From Neorhizobium alkalisoli (GTDB lineage: Bacteria; Pseudomonadota; Alphaproteobacteria; Rhizobiales; Rhizobiaceae), in contig NZ_VIWP01000014.1 of NCBI RefSeq assembly GCF_007829835.1, forward strand, positions 1 to 64,000: a DNA stretch of 64,000 nucleotides, read 5' to 3'. The notes beneath the pieces are model-generated. The model was not told the origin of the DNA. It saw nothing but the letters and a program-made list of their open reading frames with translations, and made no database searches. The translations under genes and the position numbers were made by a program. Each line of letters begins with the position of its first letter. Position 1 is the stretch's first letter. Positions 43,462 through 52,296 of this stretch are shown here, one piece after another.

Positions 43462-44694
43462 ATGCGCAGCAAAATTCGGAACAAACTTCTTGGCAGTGCG
43501 GTCTTCCTGGCCGGACTCATCGCTTCATCCGCGACATTCGCGGAAGATGCAAAGATCAGCGACGATGTCGTCCGCATCGGCCTGATCGAGGACATGAGCG
43601 GCGTATATGCCGACATTACCGGCCCCGGCGCGGTCACCGCCGCCAAGATGGCCGTGGAGGAATTTGGCGGCACGGTTCTCGGCAAGAAGATCGAGATCGT
43701 TTCCGCCGACCACCAGAACAAGGCCGATATCGGCGGCGCCATCGCCCGCAAATGGTTCGACGAGGAAAAGGTCGATGCCATTCTCGACGTCGCTTCGTCC
43801 TCGCCGGCACTGGCGGCACTCGAGGTCGCCAAGCAGAAGAACAAGCTGATTGTGCTGAGCTCCCCCGGCTCGCTGCGCATCACAAACGAAGTCTGCGGCC
43901 CCTATGTCATGCACTGGGCCTACGATACCTATGCGATCGCCCACACGACCGGCCAGGCGCTGGTCGATAAGGGCCTCGACAAATGGTATTTCGTCACCGC
44001 CGATTATGCCTTTGGCCACGGGCTGGAAAAGGAAACCGGCGATCTTGTTCAAGCCCGCGGCGGCAAGGTTCTCGGCAGTACCCGCCTGCCGATCGGCACG
44101 ACCGATTTCGCCTCGGCACTGCTGACCGCGCAAGGCTCGGGTGCCAGCGTAGTGGCGCTTGCCAATGCCGGCTCCGACACGATTAATTCCGTCAAGCAGG
44201 CGGCCCAGTTCGGTCTCACCCAGGCCGGCCAGAAGCTCGCGACGCTCGGCGGCTTCATCAACGACATCCACGGCCTCGGGCTCGAAGAGGCACAGGGGCT
44301 GACGATCGTCGAAGCAAGCTACTGGGATCTCGACGAAAAGACCCGCGAATGGTCGAAGCGTTTCTTCGCCGAGCGCAAGGCCATGCCGAACATGCTGCAG
44401 ACCGGCACCTATTCCTCCGTCCTGCATTACCTGAAGGCGGTCAAGGAAGCCGGCACCGACGACACGGAAAAGGTGGCCGCAAAAATGCGCGAACTGCCGG
44501 TCAACGACGTCTTTTATCACAACGGCAAGATCCGCGAAGATGGCCGCATGATGCATGACATGTATCTGTTCGAGGTGAAGAAGCCGTCGGAATCCAAGGC
44601 GCCCTGGGATTATTACAAGCTTCTCGCCACGGTGCCGGGTGACAAGGCGTTTCAGCCGCTGTCGAAATCCACCTGCTCTCTTGTGAAGAAGTAA
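43462..44694 (+). CDS. Liv-type ABC transporter binding protein, HMG operon
   Basis: A 410-residue periplasmic binding protein of the branched-chain amino acid/amide class with a Sec signal peptide (about 28 residues, cleavage near TFA-EDA). ATG follows GGGAGGAAC. It is a paralogue of the binding protein at 45835 (shared EIV-ADHQNK, HWAYDT, TADYAFG, KKPSESK-PWDYY), roughly half identical by eye. No permease or ATPase follows directly, so it probably docks on the Liv transporter encoded at 47037-50668. As part of the mvaAB operon it may bring in a mevalonate-related organic acid. Confidence 0.92.
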   Translation: MRSKIRNKLLGSAVFLAGLIASSATFAEDAKISDDVVRIGLIEDMSGVYADITGPGAVTAAKMAVEEFGGTVLGKKIEIVSADHQNKADIGGAIARKWFDEEKVDAILDVASSSPALAALEVAKQKNKLIVLSSPGSLRITNEVCGPYVMHWAYDTYAIAHTTGQALVDKGLDKWYFVTADYAFGHGLEKETGDLVQARGGKVLGSTRLPIGTTDFASALLTAQGSGASVVALANAGSDTINSVKQAAQFGLTQAGQKLATLGGFINDIHGLGLEEAQGLTIVEASYWDLDEKTREWSKRFFAERKAMPNMLQTGTYSSVLHYLKAVKEAGTDDTEKVAAKMRELPVNDVFYHNGKIREDGRMMHDMYLFEVKKPSESKAPWDYYKLLATVPGDKAFQPLSKSTCSLVKK

Positions 44695-44709
44695 AGCCGG
44701 ATGAGGAGG

Positions 44710-45633
44710 TCAGCTTCCCAGAAACGCATCCCGGTTGTCGTCCACGACCGCGGCAATGTAGTCGGCGACCGCGCGCACGCGCGGAACCCGGCTCATGTCG
44801 CGGTGGCGGACAAGGAAATAATGCCGGGTCAGCTGCACATCTTTGGCAAGCACGACCTCAAGCTCAGGCTGACGGCGAGCAATGAAATGCGGCAGGATGC
44901 AGAGCCCCTGCCCCTGCAAAGTCGCCGTCAGCTGCGCCGAAATGCTGGAACTCTGGAACCGCGGTTTTATGCCCGGATGCACATCGCCGAGATAGTCGAG
45001 CCCCGGCGCAAAAATCATGTCCTGGATATAACCGATGAACGGATGGAGGAGCAGGTCGTCCCGCTTCCTCACCGCCGGGCTAACCGCCAGGTAAGCCCGC
45101 GTGCCATAGATATTGAGCCGGTAATCGGTGATCTTCTCGATCTCGTAAGGCCCGCCCTTAGGCGGATCGAGCGAGATGGCGATATCGGCCTCCTTGCGCG
45201 ACAGCGACATGATCTGCTGGATCGTCACCAGTTCCAGCGACAGGTTGGGATGCTGGATGGTGAAATCACCGATCTGGTGCGCGAGGAAGAAGTTGGCGAT
45301 GCCTTCCGGCGCACTGAGCCGGACGACGCCCTGATGGGCGGCATTGCCCGAGGCGATATCCATCTGCAGGCGGTCGGCCTCGCTTTCCATCCGTTCGGCA
45401 GCGTCGATGAACCGCTGGCCGATGACGGTCAGCACGTAACCGCGCGGATTGCGCTCGAACAGCTTGACCTTGAGCGCGAATTCCAGCCGGTCGATACGGC
45501 GCGAGACGGTGGCATGGCTGGTGCGCAGGTGCCGGGCGGCGACCGAAAGCTGGCCGGTGCGGGCGACCGCCAGGAAATATTGCAGGTCGTCCCAGGTAAA
45601 ACCGGGATGGCCGAAACCGGGATTGCTGGTCAT
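44710..45633 (-). CDS. LysR family transcriptional regulator
   Basis: A 307-residue LysR regulator with a helix-turn-helix at about 15-60 (GQLSVAARHLRTSHATVSRRIDRLEFALKVKLFER) and an effector-binding domain from about 95. It is divergent from the Liv operon that begins at 45835 and convergent with the binding-protein gene ending at 44694. The 201-nt divergent region holds a CTGTTCA-N4-TGAACAG inverted repeat, so it probably regulates that Liv/GMC operon and itself. Confidence 0.93.
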   Translation of the reverse strand: MTSNPGFGHPGFTWDDLQYFLAVARTGQLSVAARHLRTSHATVSRRIDRLEFALKVKLFERNPRGYVLTVIGQRFIDAAERMESEADRLQMDIASGNAAHQGVVRLSAPEGIANFFLAHQIGDFTIQHPNLSLELVTIQQIMSLSRKEADIAISLDPPKGGPYEIEKITDYRLNIYGTRAYLAVSPAVRKRDDLLLHPFIGYIQDMIFAPGLDYLGDVHPGIKPRFQSSSISAQLTATLQGQGLCILPHFIARRQPELEVVLAKDVQLTRHYFLVRHRDMSRVPRVRAVADYIAAVVDDNRDAFLGS

Positions 45634-45660
45634 GCCGTCGCGCCGCCCAATCCTGTGTTT

Positions 45661-45788
45661 CTGTTCAAAAATGAACAGATGCTGTTTGCAATTAACAATG
45701 CGGCGCTTCTTGCGTCAACGGCCGTTTTACTGAACCATGCGGGCTGGAAAGGCTGCTTTGAGGAGGGCAGCCTGCCAATTTTGAACAG
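45661..45788. promoter_or_regulatory. LysR-type operator region of the Liv/GMC operon
   Basis: CTGTTCA-AAAA-TGAACAG (45661-45678) is a perfect inverted repeat 28 bp from the LysR start. The half-site TGAACAG recurs at 45782-45788, 47 bp before the Liv binding-protein gene. A strong dyad near the regulator plus a half-site near the target promoter is the usual recognition/activation arrangement of LysR proteins. Confidence 0.5.
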
Positions 45789-45834
45789 ACTTCGCGCCCG
45801 TTAGGGCATTCAGTCATCTCTGGGAGGAGATCTT

Positions 45835-47037
45835 ATGCGAAAGACGTTTCTGACGTCGCTGGCAGTCTTGCTGGCGAGTGGCACTGCATTTGCTCAAAGT
45901 GCATCTGACGGCAAAGTAAAGATCGGCATTCTGAACGATCAATCCGGCGTCTACGCCGATTTCGGCGGCAAGTCGTCGGTCGAGGCCGCCAAGATGGCGG
46001 TCGAGGATTTTGGCGGCAAGGTGCTGGGCGTACCGGTCGAGATCGTTGACGCCGACCATCAGAACAAGCCGGACGTCGCCTCCAACATTGCCCGCCAGTG
46101 GTATGACACCCAGCAGGTCGATGCGATCATGGACCTGACCACCTCATCCGTCGGCCTCGCCGTCCAGGCGCTGTCGGGTGAAAAGAAGAAGATCACCATC
46201 AATACCGGTGCGGCAACGACCGACCTGACCGGCAAGGCCTGCACGCCCTACGGCTTCCACTGGGCCTATGACACCCATGCGCTGGCTGTCGGCACCGGCG
46301 GGGCGCTCGTCAAGCAGGGCGGCGACAGCTGGTTCTTCCTGACCGCCGACTATGCCTTCGGTTATTCGCTGGAACAGCAGACTGGCGACTACGTCAAGGC
46401 CAATGGCGGCAAAGTGTTAGGCTCGGTGCGCCACCCGCTCTCCAGCCAGGACTTTTCGTCCTTCCTGCTGCAGGCACAGTCTTCCGGCGCCAAGGTGATC
46501 GGCCTTGCCAATGCCGGCCTCGACACCGCCAATTCGATCAAGCAGGCGGCCGAATTCGGCATCGTCCAGGGCGGCCAGAAGCTGGCGGCGCTGCTCTTCA
46601 CGCTGGCCGAAGTCAACGGTCTCGGGCTTGAAGCAGCCCAAGGCCTGACCTTGACCGAAGGCTATTACTGGAACCTCGACGACAAGAGCCGAGAGTTCGG
46701 CAAGAAATTCTTCGCCCGCACCAAGAAGATGCCGAACATGATTCATGCCGGCACCTATTCCGCCGTAACTCAATATCTGAAAGCCGTTCAGAAGGCCGGC
46801 AGCGACGACAGCGATGCGGTCGCCAAGGCGCTGCACGAAATGCCGGTCGATGACTTTTTCGGCCGCGGCGGCACCGTCGGCGCCAATGGAAGGATGATCC
46901 ACGACATGTATCTTCTGCAAGTGAAGAAGCCGAGCGAAAGCAAGGAACCCTGGGACTATTACAACGTGCTTGCCACCATTCCCGGCAAGGAAGCCTATCT
47001 CGATCCGGCCAAGGCCGGCTGCCCGCTGGTGAAATAA
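45835..47037 (+). CDS. Liv-type ABC transporter binding protein
   Basis: A 400-residue exported binding protein with a signal peptide of about 21 residues (cleavage near AFA-QSA). Its fold is the branched-chain amino acid/amide type (VKIGILNDQSGVYADFGGKSSVEAAKMAVEDFGG). GGGAGGAGA precedes the ATG. It is the first gene of the operon with both ATPases and both permeases (last base of its stop shared with the ATPase start, TAATG). It is a paralogue of the 43462 protein, so one membrane complex may serve two ligands. Confidence 0.93.
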   Translation: MRKTFLTSLAVLLASGTAFAQSASDGKVKIGILNDQSGVYADFGGKSSVEAAKMAVEDFGGKVLGVPVEIVDADHQNKPDVASNIARQWYDTQQVDAIMDLTTSSVGLAVQALSGEKKKITINTGAATTDLTGKACTPYGFHWAYDTHALAVGTGGALVKQGGDSWFFLTADYAFGYSLEQQTGDYVKANGGKVLGSVRHPLSSQDFSSFLLQAQSSGAKVIGLANAGLDTANSIKQAAEFGIVQGGQKLAALLFTLAEVNGLGLEAAQGLTLTEGYYWNLDDKSREFGKKFFARTKKMPNMIHAGTYSAVTQYLKAVQKAGSDDSDAVAKALHEMPVDDFFGRGGTVGANGRMIHDMYLLQVKKPSESKEPWDYYNVLATIPGKEAYLDPAKAGCPLVK

Positions 47038-47819
47038 TGGCAGTCCTTGCAAAGGAACTGCACGAGGAGCCGCGGGTGGTCTTGTCCGCCCGCGGTCTCT
47101 CCAAAAGCTTTGGCGCCTTCGCGGCTGTCAACAATGTCGATCTCGATATCAGGCATGCCCGTGTTCATGCACTGATCGGCCCGAACGGTGCCGGCAAGAC
47201 CACGGTGTTCAATCTCCTCACCAAATTCCTGCAGCCGACTGCGGGTTCTATTACCTTGCTCGGGACGGATATTACCAAAACGCCGGCCGACAAGGTGGCG
47301 CGCATGGGCCTCGTCCGTTCTTTCCAGATCTCGGCAGTCTTTCCCTATCTCTCGGTGCTCGACAATGTCCGTGTCGCGCTGCAGCGGCCGGGCGGGCTTT
47401 CGACCCAGTTCTGGCTGCCCATGTCCTCGCTCGACCGGCTGAACGAGCAGGCCGACGAGCTGATCGAGACGGTCGGCCTTAAACGCGAGCGCAATGCAAT
47501 CGCAGCCGACCTTTCCTACGGCCGCAAACGCGTGCTGGAAATCGCAACGACGCTGGCGCTCGATCCAAAGGTACTTCTGCTCGACGAACCGATGGCCGGC
47601 ATGGGACAGGAGGATATCGGCACCGTTTCCAACATCATCCGCGATGTCGCAAAGACCCGCGCGGTGCTGATGGTGGAACACAATCTCTCGGTCGTCTCCG
47701 ACATCTGCCACCAGGTCACAGTTCTGCAGCGCGGCGAGATCCTGGCCGAGGGAGATTATGCGACGGTCGCACAGGATGAGCGCGTGCGGCTCGCCTATAT
47801 GGGCACGGAGGACGCTTGA
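47037..47819 (+). CDS. Liv-type ABC transporter ATP-binding protein, LivG-like
   Basis: A 260-residue ATPase: Walker A GPNGAGKTT, signature LSYGRKR (the LivG form), Walker B LLLDEPMAGM and switch His (VEHNLSVV). The C-terminal tail RVRLAYMGTEDA is typical of LivG. Its start overlaps the binding-protein stop by one base and it abuts the LivF-like gene directly. It couples ATP hydrolysis to the LivH/LivM permease pair downstream. Confidence 0.94.
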   Translation: MAVLAKELHEEPRVVLSARGLSKSFGAFAAVNNVDLDIRHARVHALIGPNGAGKTTVFNLLTKFLQPTAGSITLLGTDITKTPADKVARMGLVRSFQISAVFPYLSVLDNVRVALQRPGGLSTQFWLPMSSLDRLNEQADELIETVGLKRERNAIAADLSYGRKRVLEIATTLALDPKVLLLDEPMAGMGQEDIGTVSNIIRDVAKTRAVLMVEHNLSVVSDICHQVTVLQRGEILAEGDYATVAQDERVRLAYMGTEDA

Positions 47820-48524
47820 ATGGCCGCACCCCTGCTGCAGGTTTCCAATCTCAATGCCTGGTATGGCGAAAGCCATATACTGCACGGCGTCGACATGACC
47901 GTGCGTGAAGGCGAAACGATCACCATTCTCGGCCGCAATGGCGTCGGCAAGACGACGACGCTGCGCACAATCATGGGCATCATCCGCGAGCGCAAGGGCG
48001 AAATCCGTTTCAACGGCCGTGACATGGCAGGCGTGCCGCTGCATCGCACCGCCCATGTGGGCCTCGGCTTCGTACCGGAAGAGCGCGGCATCTTTTCGAC
48101 CCTGACGGTCGAGGAAAACCTGATGCTGCCGCCGGTCGTGGCCGAGGGTGGCATGCCGGTTGCCGAGATCTACGAGCTTTTCCCGAACCTCTATGAGCGC
48201 CGCGGCAGCCCCGGCACAAAACTGTCCGGCGGCGAACAGCAGATGCTGGCCATCGCCCGCATCCTGCGCACCGGCGTCAAACTGCTGATCCTCGATGAAC
48301 CAACCGAGGGGCTCGCCCCCGTCATCGTTCAGCGCATCGGCGAAATCTTAAAGACGCTGAAGGAACGCGGCATGACGGTGCTGATGGTCGAGCAGAACTT
48401 TCGCTTCGCCAGCCGCATCGCCGATCGTTTTTACCTGATGGACCACGGCAAGATGGTCGCAGACTTCCCGGTCGGCGAACTGCCGGAGCGCATGGACACG
48501 CTGCATAAGGTTCTGGGGGTGTGA
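47820..48524 (+). CDS. Liv-type ABC transporter ATP-binding protein, LivF-like
   Basis: A 234-residue ATPase of the short LivF class: Walker A GRNGVGKTT, VPEERGIFSTLTVEENL, signature LSGGEQQM, Walker B LILDEPTEGLAP and MVEQNFRFA. Its ATG follows the LivG stop without a gap. A 126-bp palindromic repeat element separates it from the permease genes, so expression of ATPases and permeases may be uneven. Confidence 0.94.
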   Translation: MAAPLLQVSNLNAWYGESHILHGVDMTVREGETITILGRNGVGKTTTLRTIMGIIRERKGEIRFNGRDMAGVPLHRTAHVGLGFVPEERGIFSTLTVEENLMLPPVVAEGGMPVAEIYELFPNLYERRGSPGTKLSGGEQQMLAIARILRTGVKLLILDEPTEGLAPVIVQRIGEILKTLKERGMTVLMVEQNFRFASRIADRFYLMDHGKMVADFPVGELPERMDTLHKVLGV

Positions 48525-48586
48525 TGATGGGCAGGATTTCAGGATCGATTGCAGCCATCAATTCCACGCTGACGGGTGCGGTCTTT

Positions 48587-48712
48587 GCCCCTCACCCTAA
48601 CCCTCTCCCCGCAAGCGGGGAGAGGGGACGTGCCTCGCTTGAGGCAAAAGAGTGCGGCAGATGCCCTTCTCCCCGCACGCGGGGAGAAGGTGGCGGCAGC
48701 CGGATGAGGGGC
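48587..48712. repeat. RIME-like rhizobial palindromic repeat element
   Basis: A 126-bp element bounded by GCCCCTCA (48587-48594) and its inverse TGAGGGGC (48705-48712). It holds two strong hairpins: CCTCTCCCC/GGGGAGAGG (48602-48625) and CCTTCTCCCC/GGGGAGAAGG (48665-48690). This composition is that of the common rhizobial intergenic mosaic elements (RIME type), an identification from memory. It lies between the LivF and LivH genes of one operon and could attenuate or process the mRNA. Confidence 0.75.
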
Positions 48713-48753
48713 AAATCATACCATCTTGCGTCTCTGCCAAGGAGCCTCACCCC

Positions 48754-49641
48754 ATGACGATGATCTTCGGCATCCCGCTTCAGGCCTTTCTCGGCCAGCT
48801 GCTGATCGGCCTGATCAACGGCTCCTTCTACGCGCTGCTCAGCCTCGGCCTCGCCGTCATCTTCGGCCTGCTGCGCGTCATCAACTTCGCCCATGGCGCG
48901 CAATATATGCTCGGTGCCTTCGTCGCGATGCTGATGCTGCAATATTTCGGCATCAACTACTGGTTCGCGCTGTTTCTGGCGCCGATCGTGGTCGGCCTGT
49001 TCGGCGCCGTCACAGAACGTTTTCTCCTGTCGCGGCTCTATAAGCTCGACCACCTTTACGGCCTGCTCTTCACCTTCGGCCTGGCGCTCACCATCGAAGG
49101 CACGTTCCGCTATCTCTACGGCTCCTCCGGCCAGCCCTATGCGCCGCCGCAGCAGCTGACCGGCGCCACCAATCTCGGCTTCATGTTCCTGCCGATCTAT
49201 CGCGGCTGGGTCGTGATCGTGTCGCTGATTGCCTGTATCGGCACCTGGCTTCTGATCGAAAAGACCAAACTCGGCGCCTATCTGCGCGCCGCGACCGAAA
49301 ACGCCACGCTGGTTCAGGCCTTCGGTGTCAACGTGCCGGTTCTCCTGACGCTCACCTACGCACTCGGCGCCGGCCTTGCGGCCTTCGCCGGTGTGCTGGC
49401 TGCCCCCGTCTATCAGGTCTCGCCGCTGATGGGCTCCAACATCATCATCGTCGTTTTCGCGGTCGTCGTGGTCGGCGGCATGGGCTCGATCATGGGGGCG
49501 ATCGTCACCGGCTACATGCTGGGCATTGCCGAAGGCATGACCAAGGTCTTTTACCCGGAAGCCTCCAACATCGTCATCTTCGTGATCATGGCGATCGTGC
49601 TTCTCATCCGCCCGGCCGGACTTTTCGGCCGGGACGTTTAA
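48754..49641 (+). CDS. Liv-type ABC transporter permease, LivH-like
   Basis: A 295-residue inner-membrane permease with about eight hydrophobic segments. It opens FLGQLLIGLINGSFYALLSLGLAVIFGLLRVINFAHG, the hallmark of LivH, and ends with LLIRPAGLFGR. ATG at 48754 with AAGGAG 9 nt upstream. It forms the channel with the LivM-like protein that follows after 13 nt. Confidence 0.93.
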   Translation: MTMIFGIPLQAFLGQLLIGLINGSFYALLSLGLAVIFGLLRVINFAHGAQYMLGAFVAMLMLQYFGINYWFALFLAPIVVGLFGAVTERFLLSRLYKLDHLYGLLFTFGLALTIEGTFRYLYGSSGQPYAPPQQLTGATNLGFMFLPIYRGWVVIVSLIACIGTWLLIEKTKLGAYLRAATENATLVQAFGVNVPVLLTLTYALGAGLAAFAGVLAAPVYQVSPLMGSNIIIVVFAVVVVGGMGSIMGAIVTGYMLGIAEGMTKVFYPEASNIVIFVIMAIVLLIRPAGLFGRDV

Positions 49642-49654
49642 GCGAGGTGGCAAA

Positions 49655-50668
49655 ATGAGCGACGTGATCCACAATTCCTCCGCCACCTCTACCGCGAGCG
49701 GCCGCACCGAACGGTCGGCGACCGCATCGAAAACCTATGCGGCCTTCCTTGTGATCGGCCTTCTGCTGTTGCTGATCGCGCCGGCTTTCCTCTATCCGAT
49801 CTTCCTGATGAAGCTTCTGTGCTTCGCCCTCTTTGCCTGCGCCTTCAATCTTCTGCTCGGTTATACCGGCCTCCTCTCCTTCGGCCACGCGACCTTTTTC
49901 GGTGGCGCAGCCTATTTCACAGCGCATGTGGTTAAGGAATGGGGTTTTCCCCCTGAGATCGGCATTCTGGTGGGAGCCGCGGGAGCGGCCTTCCTCGGCC
50001 TGATCATGGGCTTCTTCGCCATCCGCCGGCAGGGCATTTATTTCGCAATGATCACGCTCGCACTGTCGCAGATGTTCTTCTTCTTCTGCCTGCAGGCATC
50101 GTTCACCCATGGCGAGGACGGCATCCAGTCCGTACCCCGCGGCCATCTCTTCGGTTTCATCGATCTCGCGAACACGACCAACATGTATTACTTCGTGCTC
50201 GGCGTGTTCCTGATCGGCATGATCGTCATCTGGCGTTTCATCAACTCGCCTTTCGGCATGATCCTGAAATCGATCCGCGAGAACGAGCAGCGCGCCATTT
50301 CGCTCGGCTATTCCGTTGCCCGCTACAAGCTCGGCGCCTTCGTCATGTCGGCGGCCTTGGCAGGACTTGCCGGCGGCACTAAGGCGCTGGTCTTCCAGTT
50401 CGCGACGCTGACCGATGTCGGCTGGCAGATGTCTGGCGAGGTGATCCTGATGACCTTGCTCGGCGGCATCGGCACGCTGATCGGCCCGATCTTCGGCGCT
50501 GGGCTTGTCGTGACCTTGCAGAACTATCTAGCGACCTCGCAATTCCCGGTGACGATAATCACCGGCGTGGTCTTCATGATCTGCGTTCTGCTCTTCCGGC
50601 GCGGCATCATCGGCGAATTCTACGCCTCGCGCCTCGGCCGCAAACTTGGTTTCGAGCATCGGCGCTGA
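49655..50668 (+). CDS. Liv-type ABC transporter permease, LivM-like
   Basis: A 337-residue inner-membrane permease, LivM class. A charged cytoplasmic N terminus of about 25 residues precedes several helices; the motif LLLGYTGLLSFGHATFFGGAAYF and the EAA-like SIRENEQRAISLGYSVARYKL loop are typical. GAGGTGGC precedes the ATG. It is followed after 12 nt by the GMC oxidoreductase gene, so transport and oxidation are in one transcript. Confidence 0.93.
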   Translation: MSDVIHNSSATSTASGRTERSATASKTYAAFLVIGLLLLLIAPAFLYPIFLMKLLCFALFACAFNLLLGYTGLLSFGHATFFGGAAYFTAHVVKEWGFPPEIGILVGAAGAAFLGLIMGFFAIRRQGIYFAMITLALSQMFFFFCLQASFTHGEDGIQSVPRGHLFGFIDLANTTNMYYFVLGVFLIGMIVIWRFINSPFGMILKSIRENEQRAISLGYSVARYKLGAFVMSAALAGLAGGTKALVFQFATLTDVGWQMSGEVILMTLLGGIGTLIGPIFGAGLVVTLQNYLATSQFPVTIITGVVFMICVLLFRRGIIGEFYASRLGRKLGFEHRR

Positions 50669-50680
50669 TCGGCTGAAATC

Positions 50681-52276
50681 ATGGAAACCTATGACTATAT
50701 CATCATCGGTGCCGGCAGCGCCGGCTGCGTGCTGGCCAACCGCCTCTCGGCCGACGCCCGCAACCGTGTCCTGCTGCTGGAAGCCGGCGGCAATGACAAT
50801 TACCACTGGGTGCATATCCCCGTCGGTTATCTCTATTGCATCAACAACCCGCGCACCGACTGGTGTTTTACAACGGAAAACGAAGCAGGCCTCAACGGCC
50901 GCTCCCTCTCCTACCCGCGCGGAAAACTACTCGGCGGCTGCTCCTCGATAAACGGCATGATCTACATGCGCGGCCAGGCGCGAGATTACGATCTCTGGCG
51001 GCAGATGGGCTGCACCGGCTGGGGCTGGGACGACGTTCTGCCGCTCTTCCGCAAGAGCCAGGATTTTTACAAGGGCGCCGACGAGATGCATGGCGAAGGC
51101 GGCGAATGGCGGGTGGAAAAATCCCGCGTCCGCTGGGCCGTGCTCGACGCCTTCCAGAAAGCCGCGGAAGAGGCCGGCATCCCCGTCACACCGGATTTCA
51201 ACCGCGGCGACAATGAAGGCTCCGGTTATTTCGACGTCAACCAGCGCTCCGGCATCCGCTGGAACACCTCGAAAGCGTTCTTGCGCCCTGCAATGAAGCG
51301 CCCCAATCTGAACGTCCTTACCAAGGCCCATGTCCGCCGGCTGATCGTTGAGGGCGGTGAGGTGAAGGGCGTCGAATTCCAGCATGACGGCGTGGCAAAA
51401 ACCGCCCATGCTCGACGCGAAACGGTCCTCTCCGCCGGCGCGATCGGCACACCGCATGTTCTCGAGCTGTCGGGCATCGGCCGCGGTGACGTGCTGTCGG
51501 ACGCCGGTATCGATGTGGTGAAGGAGGTAAAGGCCGTTGGCGAAAACCTGCAGGATCATCTGCAACTACGCCTCGTTTACAAGGTGACCGGCGTGCCGAC
51601 CTTGAACGAAAAGGCCTCCCGCCTGCTCGGCAAGGCGGCGATCGGGCTCGAATATGCCCTGAAACGCTCAGGCCCGATGTCGATGGCGCCAAGCCAGCTC
51701 GGCATTTTCACCCGCTCCGGCGCCGACAAGGAAACCGCCGATCTCGAATATCACGTCCAGCCCGTCTCTCTCGACAGGTTCGGCGAGCCGGTCCATTCCT
51801 TCCCGGCCATGACGGCAAGCGTCTGCAATCTGCGCCCGGAAAGCCGCGGCTCAGTGCACCTGAAAGGACCGGATTTCGCCGCAGCCCCCGCAATTCGCCC
51901 GAACTATCTTTCCTCGGCCGCCGATCGCGACGTGGCGGTACGCTCGATCAGGCTCACCCGTCAAATCGTCCGCCAGCCGGCCTTTGCGCGCTATCACCCG
52001 GAGGAATACAAGCCCGGCCCGGCCTATGAGACCGATGCAGATCTCGAAAGAGCAGCTGGCGAGATCGGCACGACGATCTTTCATCCGGTCGGCACGGCCC
52101 GCATGGGGGCCGACCCCGACAGTGTCGTCGATCCGCGGCTAAAGCTACGGGCGCTCGGAAAACTGCGCATCGCCGATGCCTCGATCATGCCGAACATCAC
52201 CTCCGGCAACACCAATTCGCCGACGATCATGATCGCCGAAAAGGCGGCCGAAATGATCCTCGCCGACAACCGCTAA
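50681..52276 (+). CDS. GMC family oxidoreductase, choline-dehydrogenase-like (first copy)
   Basis: A 531-residue FAD alcohol dehydrogenase/oxidase. The ADP-binding motif [16 protein letters not shown] is at 8-23, LLEAGG follows, the GMC signature is [20 protein letters not shown] and the C-terminal active-site pair lies in [10 protein letters not shown] (His) and SGNTNSPT (Asn). No signal peptide. It is closely related to the GMC protein at 55269. It overlaps the codon before the next gene and is cotranscribed with the Liv transporter, so it probably oxidises an alcohol group of the imported compound. Confidence 0.93.
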   Translation: METYDYIIIGAGSAGCVLANRLSADARNRVLLLEAGGNDNYHWVHIPVGYLYCINNPRTDWCFTTENEAGLNGRSLSYPRGKLLGGCSSINGMIYMRGQARDYDLWRQMGCTGWGWDDVLPLFRKSQDFYKGADEMHGEGGEWRVEKSRVRWAVLDAFQKAAEEAGIPVTPDFNRGDNEGSGYFDVNQRSGIRWNTSKAFLRPAMKRPNLNVLTKAHVRRLIVEGGEVKGVEFQHDGVAKTAHARRETVLSAGAIGTPHVLELSGIGRGDVLSDAGIDVVKEVKAVGENLQDHLQLRLVYKVTGVPTLNEKASRLLGKAAIGLEYALKRSGPMSMAPSQLGIFTRSGADKETADLEYHVQPVSLDRFGEPVHSFPAMTASVCNLRPESRGSVHLKGPDFAAAPAIRPNYLSSAADRDVAVRSIRLTRQIVRQPAFARYHPEEYKPGPAYETDADLERAAGEIGTTIFHPVGTARMGADPDSVVDPRLKLRALGKLRIADASIMPNITSGNTNSPTIMIAEKAAEMILADNR

Positions 52277-52296
52277 TGACAGGAAGGAAAAACGAG

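Noticed and set aside
42438-43883. A 481-codon minus-strand open frame across mvaB
   Set aside because: The plus strand carries unmistakable HMG-CoA lyase and binding-protein sequence there; the minus frame has no domain or ribosome site.
48587-48712. Possible CRISPR-like repeats because of repeated GGGGAGA stems
   Set aside because: Only two palindromic units, no regular spacers and no cas genes; it fits a rhizobial intergenic palindromic element.
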